NCBI GenBank assembly: GCA_020698575.1
Contig: CM036253.1
Span: 33,471,719-33,535,718, forward strand
Origin: Bostrychus sinensis
Lineage: Eukaryota; Chordata; Actinopteri; Gobiiformes; Eleotridae
DNA length: 64,000 nucleotides
Direction: 5' to 3'
The notes under the pieces were generated by a model. The model was not told the DNA's origin. It saw only the letters and a list, made by a program, of their open reading frames with translations, and searched no databases. The position numbers and the translations under genes were made by a program. Every line of letters starts with the position of its first letter. The first letter of the stretch is position 1. This document shows, piece after piece, positions 12,112 to 23,778 of the stretch.

Positions 12112-12865
12112 AGGATTAAACCAGGACTAATCTAGGTCTAAACCAGGATTTATCTAGGACTAAATCAGAATTTATCTGGGACTAAACCAGGACTAATCTA
12201 TAGGATTAAACTAGACTAATCTATAGAAGGATTAAACCAGACTAATCTAGGACCAAACCAGGATGAAACTAAGACTAAACCAGGACTAATCTAGGCCTAA
12301 ACCAGAATTTATCTAAGACTAAATCAGGACTAATCTAGAGTAGGATTAAACCAGGACTAAAATAGGACCAAACCAGAACAAAACTAATACTAAATCAGAA
12401 CTAATCTAGGACTAAATCAAGACCTGTCTAGGATTAAACCAGGACAAAAACAAATTAAACCAAGACTTATCTGAGACTGAAGTCAGAATGAAGCCTAAAC
12501 TAAACCAGAACTAATCTAGTACTAAACCAGGACTTATCTACTAGGTTCTAGATTCAAACAAGGATGAAACTAAGTCTAAACCAAGACCTATCCAGGATTA
12601 AAACAGGACAAAACCAAAAGTAAATCACGACTTATGTGGAACTAAATCAAAATGAAACCTAAACTAAACCAGAACTAGTCTAGGGCTAAACCAATACTAA
12701 ACCAAGTCAGACCAGGACTAAACTACAAGTAAACCAGGACTAAACCAACACTATATAAGGACTAAACCAGACTAAGTCTAGAGCAAGACTATTCTAGGAC
12801 TAAACCTGGACTCATATAAAACTAAACCAGTATGAAACCAAGACTAAACCAGGACTTATATATCA
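12112..12865. repeat. degenerate AAACCAGGACTAATCTAGG minisatellite, array 2
   Basis: About 750 bases of imperfect units built on AAACCAGGACTAA with a TCTAGGAC half-unit, much longer than array 1. Units are too diverged to count exactly by eye. Confidence 0.85.
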
Positions 12866-12884
12866 TGCAAAATCCACTTTCCTT

Positions 12885-13325
12885 CCTTTTTCTTATAATG
12901 TTGTTCCCTCATCAAAAACATACCTGGAGTTGTGTGTTGCTTCATTCACCCATCTTTAGGTAATCCTGTATTCTCTGGTGCTGAGTTTCTAAGGCCTCAG
13001 AACACTTGGCTCCACAAACCTCCACCACCCCAGGAAGCACTGACAATTAACAACCCCTCTACATCCAGTTTGCTCTTATTCATTTATCCAAAAAACAATG
13101 TAAAGCTCTGTTTCTACTGATTCCTCACAGGCATTTTACTTTTGAAGTAAAACGGTATCAAACAAAAAGTTTAAAGGAGTAAACAGATAATTTTCACAGT
13201 TTCTGTTGAAAAGAGCACAAAAGAACACTCTCTACTGGTTCTTTACATTTTTCTATATGACAAGAGTAAAGTATGTATTGAAAATGTGTTCTTTGTAAAA
13301 TGGTGCTGTTCTAGAGAATACCAAG
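12885..13325 (+). repeat. dispersed repeat R1, copy 3
   Basis: Uninterrupted R1 copy with TTATAATGTTGTTCCCTCAT, CCTGGAGTTGTG, GGAAGCACTGAC, CTCTACATCCAGTTTGCTC and CACTGATTCCTCACAG-type words. It directly follows minisatellite array 2. Confidence 0.7.
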
Positions 13326-13738
13326 ATTTGTTTAAAAAAAATAAAAATAAAAAAAAAATAAAAAAGCATAATATATCTTCTTTAAGAACTATTTGTTGAT
13401 GAGGAAGGTTTGGCAATAAATTTCAGTTTTTAGTTTCAGCTGTTTTTGGTTTGACCAGGTGTTCATCGTCTGCCTTTTTTAGCGTGAGGAATTTTTCCAT
13501 GGACCAATTTTTCCACAGACCACATGAACGCAGCATTTCCAAAACACCCTTGTGATGCCTGCTAACTACTAATGTGTGTCTTTGCTTTTCTCAACAACAT
13601 GATCTCCTAGAAGTAGGCCTACATACATTTGGTAATTTCTTTACCTAAACAAAAGTACAGATAAAAAAACTAAAATGTAGCCAAGTAAAAGTATTTCAAG
13701 AAAATATCTACATAAGTAAAAGTTTATTTTTAAAATCT
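13326..13738. other. AT-rich intergenic DNA, nothing recognised
   Basis: Poly-A/AAAAATAAA low complexity at 13333-13365, otherwise no identifiable element. Confidence 0.4.
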
Positions 13739-13739
13739 C

Positions 13740-13958
13740 TTCACAGCTCCTTTTGTTGTTCGGGGTTGCTCAGAGATCCAGTCACACTGTGATTTGGCAG
13801 CTTATTAAGCTGATTATTTTGTCCTTTCACATACTGCGACTGCAGTAGGCAATGTGGGTGAAGTGTCTTGCCTAGGGACACGACGATAGCATGCGCTTCA
13901 AGTGACGTCTGACCACCAACCCTCCAGTTGGTGGCTGCACAATTGTCACCCCAACAAA
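13740..13958 (+). repeat. interspersed repeat (GAAGTGTCTTGCC family)
   Basis: Contains GCTCCTTTTGTTGTTCGGGG, GATTTGGCAG, ACTGCAGTAGGCAATG, GTGAAGTGTCTTGCCTAGG and an end with CACCAACCCTCCAGTTGG. A longer relative is at 29836-30065 and a short one at about 55040-55140. Confidence 0.65.
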
Positions 13959-15285
13959 CAGATTCAACACCATTTAATGTAACTAATGTAAAGGTTCAGG
14001 ATTCAGAATGGAGATGACTAATGAAATGACAGAACCAGTGCAATAAATATTAATAAACCTGACTTTGTTTTGCTAATTCTGAGTAAGTACTGCTCCAAGA
14101 CATGTTTATCCGGCAGTGTTTTAAATTTATAATCAGGGCAAAAACACAACAACAAAACTTTGTAACAGAACCCACAAAGGTAAAAATATTTGCTATTGAA
14201 TATATTTTGTAATGCTAGTCAAAGTAAAAAGTATCCATTATAAAATCTATTGTGCAGATACATGAAATACTGCACTTATGTAATACTTTTACTTTGTTAC
14301 ATTCCATCACTGCAAACATGACCAATAAATGCTGATGAGGTCATTTTGACCTTTCTTGCTATTAAAATGCATGTAACTATGCATAAAAACATATGTCTCA
14401 CAGTCCATGAATTTTCCTAAAGGTGTGTCATACGTCATCCAGTGTGGTGGAGATTCTGGAATAAAAGGCAGATAAAATGAACGGTTTTACCTAGAAAAAC
14501 CTTAAGGACATTTTGAGCTCTATTATCACTAAATGACCTGAACTGTTCTAGGAAGTACTGCATTTTTGGCTTTGTTTATTTTACATTGCATTTAAATGTT
14601 TGCATACAAAGCAACACACAACATATGCATTTAGATAAATATAAAGTTGTTACAGAACTTACAAAAAGAGTGAAAAAAACATATTTTGGAAACATATCCT
14701 TATATAGTACATTTAGACATTTTGGCCACCTCTAGTTTTATTGCAAAAATAACAAAAGATAAATAAATACATTACATTTTGAAGTAATGGTAATATATAT
14801 CTTGTTACTTGCTATTCTGAAACAAAATATTCCAGTAACAGATGCCTAAGAAGGCCAGTAGTAATCAAGGTCAAGGTCTTCTAGGAGGCACTGCAATGTT
14901 GGGAGTTCTACTGTTAAAGTTGCCTTCAAACAAAATTCTGAGATTCAAGAATTTCACTTTTAGAGAATTTGCTCAATCAACTTTTGAATGTATTTTGACT
15001 CTCTTCAAATATGATATTACAGTAGAACTTGTTGTATATCTCCATTCACCACCCAATACAACCACCAGACAGATCTGTAAAGGCACATTTGTAAATATAA
15101 TTCTTGGATGGAGCAGTCACCTCGGGAATCATTGTACCCTGTGTCCTTGGTGAAATACTGATACCCAGCAGTCATTAGGCGGACTACTGGCGTCTTCAAG
15201 TCCTAGACATTATTACACCACTCTCACGAGCTCTGTGATACGATCAATATTATGTCTTAGAACATGTGCATCCAGATCACCCCGA
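13959..15285. other. AT-rich intergenic DNA, no gene seen
   Basis: No coding exon, RNA gene or confidently named repeat. The open frame at 14842-15153 has no domain resemblance. Confidence 0.4.
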
Positions 15286-15289
15286 GCAG

Positions 15290-16130
15290 CACCTGACATC
15301 CCGGACCGGAGTTCAATCTCTCCTGTCCTCCCCCTTTCTGCCGCCACTGGAGTGATGTTCAGGCAAAAAAAAAAAAAAAAAAAAACTGGGGAAACTCATT
15401 AGAGCTCATATTGATTTGACTTCTCTAACCGTGTGAGTAAAGTTGCAGAGGAAACGAAAAAGCCCAGATAGATTTTTTTCCAAGAATGCTGTTCTTTTTG
15501 TCCTGTTCCTACAAGCTGAGGAGGTGGGGGTTGGACTGCTGACTGGCCAGTGCTCAGTAAAGTAATTCCTGGTCGTCTTGTAAACAACATCAGGAAGTGA
15601 AGGACGGCTCTGTGGCCAGTGAAACGTGTTACGGACAAAATCATTCTGCAATAACCGTGAAAGATTACAGCCGGCGCACTATAAGAGCCTGCACTTCACT
15701 TTAATTCAGCTAATATCCAAACATTTACGTCTTCATATTTCTTACCAGAGTGTCACGGTTCATGAAGTATTATGGCGTTAAGCAAACAAAAGTAAAAAGC
15801 TGTGCTTGGTGCTACAAATCCCTGCAAGACAGATGCATATTTTAGTCTGAGTAATGGTTTAAGAGCGTTTGAAATAAGTCATTCTTGGGGCCCGAGGAAG
15901 GGAATTCACCTTGCCTGCAGGTGCCGCTTGGATCTGTAGCCATGACGCTGACCTCTGCCCAACATGCGGGGCTGCAGCTTTGGGGATAAAATCTCTGGAG
16001 CGGTGGTGTAATGTTTAACAGGCCAGAGGGAAGTGTGCATGCCTGTGTCCGTGGGGGAGGCCGTGTGATAGGTGTGGTGCAACAGGAAGCTGTATAGGAG
16101 ACTTTTCAAGCAAAGCACAGACTGTTCCTT
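15290..16130. other. moderately GC-rich unique stretch
   Basis: Unique-looking sequence with a poly-A run at 15366-15385. Could be a conserved non-coding block; overlapping minus-strand frames at 15399-15651 show no known domain. Confidence 0.25.
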
Positions 16131-16304
16131 CTTGCATACAGTATTTTATTAACAGATTATTGGTCAAAAGCAGTGGCTTGAGTCAAGTGTATTACACCAA
16201 TGAGCTGCTCTGGAGCTCTATGCCCTAAGGTCCTTCATTTGCGAGTTAAAGGGGTAATTCCATTTTGACCCAATTATTTAAAAAAAGTTCTTCCCTTATT
16301 ATGC

Positions 16305-16830
16305 TAAATCTACTTTTCTGAGCTTTTTGCCATGTTATAATATAGGTTCCTCCTCAAAAAGATACCTGGAGTTGTATTTTGTTCCATTCAAGCATTTTTG
16401 AGTAATCCTGTATGCTGAGGTGCTGTCCTTCTCAAGAGCTAAAAACACTCACATCAACTGATCGGACCTACGTATCCTTGCCTTTTCATGGATGTGCTCC
16501 TGTGCTGTTTCTAAAGCCCATACACTGTCACTGGACTTACTCTGATCATTTCAGCGCTTAAACTGTGGCCACTACAAGGCACTCAGCTCATTTATCTATC
16601 TGTTAGCTTCATGTTGTGAACAGCTGTGCTAAGAAGCCATTTTAATGTGCTCTATCTATCTCCCACCATTCAGTACAAGCACTCAGAAATTTTTCTCTCA
16701 TGTCTGAACTCAAATCCAACTTTATTCACATGTGAACTAAAAAGGAGAAGATCAGGACTCAGTAGTGTCTGTAGAGGGCATTACTCAGAGGAAGGCCTCA
16801 GCCCTGCGATCCTACACATAATCTTGTTGT
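16305..16830 (+). repeat. R1-related interspersed repeat
   Basis: The first part matches R1 (GTTATAATATAGGTTCCTCC, ACCTGGAGTTGTATTTTGTT). The later part (TCTAAAGCCCATACACTGTC, ATCATTTCAGCGCTTAAAC) is repeated in inverse orientation at about 56215-56465. Confidence 0.6.
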
Positions 16831-16847
16831 AAAATGTAAACTGTTCA

Positions 16848-17400
16848 ATTCAATTTCAATTCAGATTTATTTGTATAGCCCAGTATCACAACAAAAGTCG
16901 CCTCAAAGGGCTTCACAACAGTTGATCAAACATAAACACACAATCAGACAACACAAACAATAACTACACTAAACAGACCCAGGACACTCCTGTTCTTAGA
17001 CCCTCCTTCTCAGTAAGGAAAAACTCCTAAAAATAAAAACAGCTGTGGGTAAAAAGAAGAAACCTTATGGAGCCCATATTGAAGGAGAGATCCTCTCCCA
17101 GGACGGACAGGCAATGCAGTCTAGGACTGTTAGTTCATTAGCTCATCTATAGGATCATGGATCAGCTCTGTAAGGATTCATCCAGGGAGTGGGGTGAGGT
17201 AGGATGAGGAAGTCCATAAGATGCAGCAGGTGGGCCTCATCCAGACAGGTGAGTGGGTTGAGGTAGATCCGGTAAATCCTTAGAGGTGAGGTTGAGGGCC
17301 CACAGGTCTGGTCAGGAGCACAGATGGGGTCAGCTAAGATCCAGTCATCACTGGGACATCTGCCAGCAGCCAGGCATCTGAAACAGTCCCCACTCCAACT
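16848..17400 (+). repeat. TTCAATTCAA/TTTATTTGTATAGC-type fish interspersed repeat
   Basis: Begins TTCAATTCAATTTCAATTCA then TTTATTTGTATAGCCCAGTA, followed by AAAAACTCCTAAAAA and AGAAGAAACCTTATGGAGC, which are the landmarks of a very common teleost repeat. Confidence 0.8.
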
Positions 17401-18478
17401 GTTGATGCAAAAAGCTTGAAAAATGCATCACAGGGGCTGATTCAGTGCCTCAGTTGAGTCAAGTTGTTTTCTAGCTCTCTTACTCCACCCTTATTTTATG
17501 TCAATAACGGCATGAAATAACAAATACACTTACATTTTTGATGATGAGGAAACTTTCTTGGGAACAGAAGGAATTTTGTTCAAGACCTACCTAACAGGAA
17601 AGTCCTTACTTTTGGAGTTCCTCTGGATTTAGGTTTTTAGTCTCATGCTTTTAACATGTATTTATGACATTTATTTTGACAATTTTTTTTTAAGCTTAAA
17701 ACTGACATTTTTTTTTTACATAAAATCTGCTATCTAAAGTTTGGTGATTTTTGCAGAATGTAACGTAGATCTTGCCCATGCATTGTTAGCTAAATGTTTA
17801 TCTGAGACAGTATGAAAGAGCATAGGCAAGTAGAGTAGCCATAAATTTTACTCAAGTAAGAGTATTGTTGCTTCAAAATAATATTTATCATACAGAAGTA
17901 AAAAGTCATCCAAATAATTATGCAAATAAAGTAACAATAAATAAATTAATTAATTAATTAAAAATACAGAAAAATCTATTCAAGTACATCAGTTTGGACA
18001 TGGTGGCAAACTATATAAAATTCATGTATTTCCAAACAATAATCTGTAAAAATATGTAAAAATAAATTACATATTTATATAAAAAACAAAAACAAATACA
18101 AGGTAAGGCACAGGATACACCAATACTCCTTTTTTCCACAACATAAAGCTTTTATGTTAGAAAGTTAGAACTGCAGGCAAAGTCTTTATTTTGTAGAGCA
18201 AAAATGGCCCAAGATTAGTGCCTTGAGGAACTCCTGTGTTAGCCTTCTTGCTTTTCCAGATATTTTTTTCAGCCTGACACACTGTAGCCATCCTCCAGGT
18301 TAATCAGTGATCCAGTTATTGAATAAGACATTCACCACATACCCTTGTACACTCCTAGTTGTTCATGCACTTGTCCAGACAGAAAATAATAATAAATACA
18401 ATTAAAATTAGTTTTTATTGGCTAAATAAAATGCAATGCCAAAATATAGCATTTGCACCATTTTCACTATTTCAGGCT
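17401..18478. other. AT-rich intergenic DNA, no gene seen
   Basis: Contains a TAAT-type run (17938-17962). No other identifiable element. Confidence 0.4.
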
Positions 18479-18479
18479 G

Positions 18480-18890
18480 CTAATATGTTGGCATATTTGT
18501 CACATTTAAATATTTTGGATCATCAAATAGATTATATTATATGAGACAATTCATGATTTAGAGTTAGATGAAGATTTTTGACTTTAAATGAATTTAAAGA
18601 CAGCATTTCATACCTACTCTGGTTATCTTTAACTGTGATTAACCACAAATTTATAGAAAGCAAAATAAAATGAAAGGGTTACAAAACCATTTCTAAGGAT
18701 TTAGGACTCCAGCAAACCCTGGGGAGCCATTATCCACCAACGGAAAAGACTTGGAACAGTGGAGACTCTTTAAAGGAGTAACCAAACTACCAAAACTACT
18801 TTGGGAGTGCATCAACAACTCATCCAGGAAACAGTCCAGGTCCTGACACAGCCAAGCAGCCTCAGACCAGTTCACTACCACCACATTTGT
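18480..18890 (+). mobile_element. Tc1-like transposon fragment (plus orientation)
   Basis: Begins with GCATATTTGTCACATTTAAA and ATTTTGGATCATCAAATAG. Later words GGAGCCATTATCCACCAAC, GACTTGGAACAGTGGAG and CAACAACTCATCCAGGAAAC correspond to the start of a Tc1-type transposase region. The frame is broken and only a fragment remains. A sister copy is at 46160-46450. Confidence 0.6.
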
Positions 18891-19119
18891 CTTTTGGCAT
18901 TGTTCTTTTTATGGAATAAGAAGAAAGAGGTGTTTTGGCATGTGTATTTCTTATAGACCGACCAGAATTTTTTGTATCTTCAGAAATGTCATGTGATATT
19001 ACTGTGATATGTCTTGTCAGGTATGATACAATAAATATTGGTCTGTTTATAAAACATACACATATTAATATTAGTGGAAGATTAAGTGAACCTTTTCAGA
19101 TCATAGGTTTTATGACAAA

Positions 19120-19415
19120 TATGAGATGAACTCATGTGCTCTTTTTGGTCTGCGGTGGTTTTTGCTTTGAAACTCTCTCATGGACACCATTTTTGCCTTG
19201 TCTATTTCTTGTTGTTGAATCCTGGGCACTGACCTTCACTGAGGCAAGTGAAGTCTGCAATTCTTTAAAAGTTGTTCTTTTGGGACCTCCTAGATGAGTT
19301 GGTGATGTGCTCAGGAGTAGCCTCTATTTGTGGATAATGGCTCTCTCCGTGGTTTGCTGGAGTCCCAAACCCTTAGAATTGACATTGTCACACTAAAGCA
19401 AATGCCTGACAAAAT
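19120..19415 (-). pseudogene. Tc1-like transposase fragment (minus orientation), degenerate
   Basis: On the minus strand the DNA encodes broken pieces resembling a Tc1-family transposase (a KNGVHERVSKQKPP-like segment, and the reverse complement of TGTGGATAATGGCTCTCTCC). It overlaps in content with 18720-18870 but lies in opposite orientation. No intact catalytic region is present. Confidence 0.55.
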
Positions 19416-19739
19416 TCTCTCCATTTATCCAGGCTTGGGACCAGCACATATTGTGAAGTCCACACTTAGAATTTGACTTCCTGCGCTAAAGACTGAGATC
19501 TGACCTCTTCACTAACAGCGAGCTAACCCTAATAGCAGTACATTACAGAAGTTAATTATTGCTCCATGGTTCCTCCTAAATAATTAAGAGGTTGAGTAAT
19601 AACAGTCAGGTGTACATAGGGATGACTCCACAGACTATACACGCTTAAGTGCTTTCTGCCGACTCATTATTTTAAACTGTAACCCATGGAACTCAAAGTC
19701 TACTTGAGATAACTCCTTAAAAGTTCTTCCACGCTTCTG

Positions 19740-20430
19740 TAGTAAGAAGTTTTATTGTACACATACGTCAAAATGTAATCCCTATTCTTTGTTAGACTCA
19801 GGTGGGTAAAGTGAATCTAAAAGTCTTGTCACATAAATATTTAGCCGCTCTAATAGGACGCTAACTGCACGGCTATGACAAATCTGTGTGTGTGTGGATA
19901 CGAAGCTGTGGAGTGTTTGATATTCTCACATGGAAGCAATCCAAGAGCTGGAGTCGCGGCCGTGATGAAGATGGAGGGCCGGCCAACAGTGAATACAAGG
20001 GGGGGCTGTTATAATGTAAGTGGAGGTGAAGGACCGCAGCCATAAATAAGTGATATGTTTGAAGATATGCTCGCAAGTGTGTGGCCCGGAGAAGTGGACA
20101 GGAGAGAGGGAGGGGGGTGGGGTGGGGGTGGGGGTGGGGGGGCTGTTTGTTTTAAGAGGAGATTTCCGAGTGGAGGCTTAAATGTGTGGCCCGGTGAACT
20201 GCGCGGTTTTATCAGTCTGGGTGTTGACAGAGCAGGCAGGCTTCAGAGGCTAAAGGGGGGGCTGTACAGGAGGGGGATGGGGGAACGTAGGACTAATCAT
20301 GTGACAGAAGAGATATGGAGAGGTGTAAAGAGGAAAATGATCTGTCATGTCAGGATGTTAGGAGATACGGCGCTCTCGTATGCACATGCAGCCTTGAGAG
20401 GCTGCAACCACCTTTTCCAAAACGATTCAC
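19740..20430. promoter_or_regulatory. unique GC-richer island with G-rich tract
   Basis: Unique sequence with GCAGCCATAAATAAGTG (20037-20053) and a G-rich tract at 20108-20142 that fits a G-quadruplex. Ends in a poly-T run (20448-20481). It may be regulatory; the 20055-20483 frame is low complexity and not a credible gene. Confidence 0.3.
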
Positions 20431-20446
20431 ACCCAGGCTGCATTGT

Positions 20447-20483
<37 letters not shown>

Positions 20484-20544
20484 TAAATGTGTTCTGGTTG
20501 GAAGACACATAGCAAAGTAGCAAAAGACAGTAACACACTGTGGT

Positions 20545-21254
20545 GAGGGCTGCACAGTATATTGCAAAATAATTTTTATCACAATATCCATGTTGCAAGA
20601 ATCTAAATATATTGCAATAATGGTCTTCCATCTGAATGAGATAAACACAAAAGGATAATTCTCCATTCAGACCCTTAAAAGAAAATGTGTTGTGAAAAAA
20701 AAAAAATTTTTTTAAAAGTCCAGTTTTAGTGGTAATGTCCTTGCACAGCAAGTTGGGTTGTTGTGAAAATTTGTGAGCTTACAAATTCATGAAATCCACC
20801 TTGTCAGGCACCTGCTGATCTGTTTGGGTCCAAAGCGATGGTGGCCCAGGCCAATGGTGTGGCAGTACTGCTGGGAGCACTGCTGGTTTTAGGTTTGCTG
20901 ACAACAACAAGCACTTTTAGCAATACTTGTTAACAACATGATGATGCAGAAAAACATAAGGTATGCTGCTCTACTTTTACAAAAACAGCAAAAATCTTCT
21001 AACAACATCTTTATTGTGTTGTTTTACTGTCGTAGCAGTTTGTTGTTTAACTAGAAATCTGGAGCTTTATCCCTAATTTTTTCCCTAATTTATTCAAAAT
21101 TTTGCCTTGTTTTATTCTTGGTTTAATCTGTGTTTAGTTTTTGCGTTAAGTGAATTGAACTTACTGTGTCAGATTAGGACCTATTTTTAAAAAATGCAAT
21201 AATATAATTATTGAATATTGCGTTTTTGTTTTTTTTTTATATTGTGCAGCCCTA
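20545..21254. mobile_element. hAT-type MITE with 8-bp target duplication
   Basis: Terminal inverted repeats GAGGGCTGCACAGTAT (left) and TAGGGCTGCACAATAT (reverse complement of the right end). Both ends are flanked by ACTGTGGT (20537-20544 and 21255-21262), a perfect 8-bp target site duplication as made by hAT transposases. About 710 bp, AT-rich, no transposase. Confidence 0.9.
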
Positions 21255-21311
21255 ACTGTGGTACAGATGCTAGGCTATTAAAAATATGAATAATTTTGAA
21301 CATGAACCATA

Positions 21312-21318
21312 AAAACAA

Positions 21319-21405
<87 letters not shown>

Positions 21406-21407
21406 AA
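21312..21407. repeat. (AAAT)n microsatellite
   Basis: About 24 uninterrupted AAAT units; a poly-T run follows at 21461-21484. Minus-strand open frame through it is low complexity. Confidence 0.95.
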
Positions 21408-21489
21408 TATTTTCTCAATAATCATTGGTAAAGCCTTTATTTTCTCGCAGCTGTAAATGTTTTTTTTTTTTTTTTTTTTTTTTTGCACC

Positions 21490-22055
21490 TTTCCTCTAGG
21501 ATTTTGAACCACTGTTCTTTGAGATACAGCATGGGTTTGAATCTACCACAGGGCGCAAAAATCTCCAGTCATTGTAGCAGGCATAAAACATCTGCCAAAT
21601 TACTCATACAAATGTGATCCCTGTATGAAAGGGGCGAAAACAACTTCTGTCACATACAACTCCAGGTCCCTGTTGTTAGAAGTCTTCCTCGCATAATTTG
21701 ATCTTTGGTTCTCTCCACAAATTCAGAATTGGATGTTTCAGCTCTGGACTGAGGCTTGGACACTGTTCCCTACCAACATGTCCTTTACCACTTTGGCTGA
21801 TTGTGAAACCAAGAAGTTCTGCATGTTTCTAAAGCTCATATGCCGTTACCAGACTTGAATCTGATAATATTGTTAATAGCCTGCAAAATAGACATTTTAT
21901 AGCCATATAATCATAAATAGCCATTGCTCTGTCCAGCCCTAACCAATGACAGCAGGGGGCGACAGACACCTAATCGAAGCGTTTAAAGTCAAAGTAACAG
22001 CTCCCCAACAGAAGACATTTTCACAGACATATACATTATTTTAAATAATAAAACC
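21490..22055. other. intergenic DNA, no gene seen
   Basis: Possible fragment of an R1-related repeat at about 21650-21900 (ACAACTCCAGG, TGTTTCTAAAGCTCATATGC). Nothing else identified. Confidence 0.35.
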
Positions 22056-22059
22056 TGAA

Positions 22060-23530
22060 ATACTAATGCAAAAGGTCTTCAAATTGCCTGAAAATGTAGC
22101 AAATTATTTTATTCAAGTCTATGGAAAATGTTCATGAGCTTACTTGAATGCATTTTTTAAGTATTAAAAACAGAACACAAAAATGTATTGCTTATTTAAC
22201 TTTCAACATATAAAAAAATTACTTTTACTGTATCACTCATAATGAAAATACTTTTTTTGTTGACAACTAACGTACAAAAACAACTTAAAATGCAATAAAA
22301 AATTTCTTCACTTTTTTTATTTATTTATTTATTTTTTATTTAACAATTTGATGATAACTTACTTTGTTTAAATCAGTTGGACTATTGTGTTTTACAATAT
22401 ATGACTGGATTAAGCGCTTATGTGAATAGTGATTAAAAAAATGTTTGAGAGTTGTCAGTGGATATTTTGAGTGCACAAATTTGATGAACTTACTGGAATG
22501 CATTTTTTTTTAAATATAAACTATTAAAAACACAACACTAAAATATATTGATTATTTAAATTTTAACACATTCTATCTGTCATTGCTTTTATTATATTGA
22601 TCATAATGAAATTGTTTTTTGTTGTTGGAGAAACTAGCTAGAGGGAAAAATATCAGCAACAAACAGTTCAAAACAACTGCCTGAAATGCAGTAACATTTC
22701 TTAAAACCAGCTAGTTATTATTTGACAGTTTGATAATAACTTAGTCATTGGTTTTAATAATAATGGATCAGATTTATATTGTGCTTTACAAGCTTCTCAA
22801 GCCCCTCAAACTACTTTACAATTTGGTCCATTATAGTCGGTGGTGGTGAGCTACTTCTGTAACCACAGCTGCCCTGGGACAGACTGCCATTTTGTGCCTA
22901 CGGCCCCTCCGACCACCATCAAACACAATTACACTGACACATTCATACAGGCAAGGTGGGTGAAGTGTCTTGCCCAAGGACACAGCGGTAGTACATGCAA
23001 TGCCTGTGGCATCAAACCGCCAACCTTTAGGTTAGTGGGCAGGCATCTCTGCCAACTGAGCTACTGCATCCCTAACACAATACAATACATCTGAATGAAA
23101 GGAGTGCTTGTGTGAAAAGGCCTTCAAGTTTTTCAGAGTTGTATTTTGAGGGTAAATTAAATGTGTTTTGTGTAAATTAAATAACATTTTAAAACACAAC
23201 AACAAAATGTATTGTTTACTAAAATTTCAGCACATTTTAAAAATATTTTAAAAATTGCTTTTACTATATTGAACATTACAAAAAAAAAAAAACCTAACAG
23301 ACGTGCTAGATAAACACGCAAGAGAAAAAAAACTGACACATATGAGCTGATGATTGAACACATTTGTGTGAAGATAACATTTTTTTGTAAGATGGACTAA
23401 TGGATTTTACAGTGACATGAAACAATACACTTGGACAACTGGAGTGAGTGTTTGAGTGAAAGGGGCTTCAAAAATATTTAAGTATGTATGTGGGTATTTT
23501 ATCTGCATTTGTTAAAAAAAGTAAAAAATA
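22060..23530. repeat. degenerate long tandem repeat (three or more units of about 350 bp)
   Basis: Blocks recur in order at about 22137-22255, 22488-22620 and 23170-23285: a TTACTTGAATGCATTTTTT-like block, an AAAACACAACA(C)AAAATGTATT block, a CAACATTTT/CACATTTT block, and a GCTTTTACTATATTGA-CATAATGAAA block. A TGTGAAAAGG.CTTCAA-type block precedes each unit. Units two and three are separated by the insertion at 22755-23085. Confidence 0.6.
22755..23085 (+). repeat. TATAGCGCTTT-family interspersed repeat inserted in the tandem array
   Basis: Contains GGATCAGATTTATATTGTGC, GGTGGGTGAAGTGTCTTGCC, CAAGGACACAGCGGTAG and a GCCAACTGAGCTACTGCATC end, the same design as 4674-4922. Confidence 0.75.
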
Positions 23531-23597
23531 AATAAATAAATAAAAATACGTACTTCACTTGTAACATGGCTCTTATTAAATAAAACATAGAGACTCT

Positions 23598-23624
23598 TTT
23601 ATTCAATTTTTTCTCTTTTTTATT
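23598..23624 (-). terminator. hoxb8a: candidate poly(A) signals of hoxb8a
   Basis: Two AATAAA hexamers on the minus strand (23619-23624 and 23598-23603) lie 155-200 bases downstream of the miR-196 site. An internal A run (plus-strand T run at about 23641-23652) lies between. They are the nearest canonical signals 3' of the site. Confidence 0.5.
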
Positions 23625-23778
23625 TTTATGAATGTCATCTTTTTTTTTTTTTATCTGCACTGTGCGCATGCGTTTTGCCCAAAAAGAGAAAAAGGAAGAC
23701 AACAGAAACAAACACCATCGATCGAAAAACAATTAAACCACTATTAATGTGTAAAAAAGACCCGACCTACGGCATAAA

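Noticed and set aside
12112..12865. CRISPR-like array
   Set aside because: The repeats are degenerate, without unique spacers, in a vertebrate genome; it is a minisatellite.
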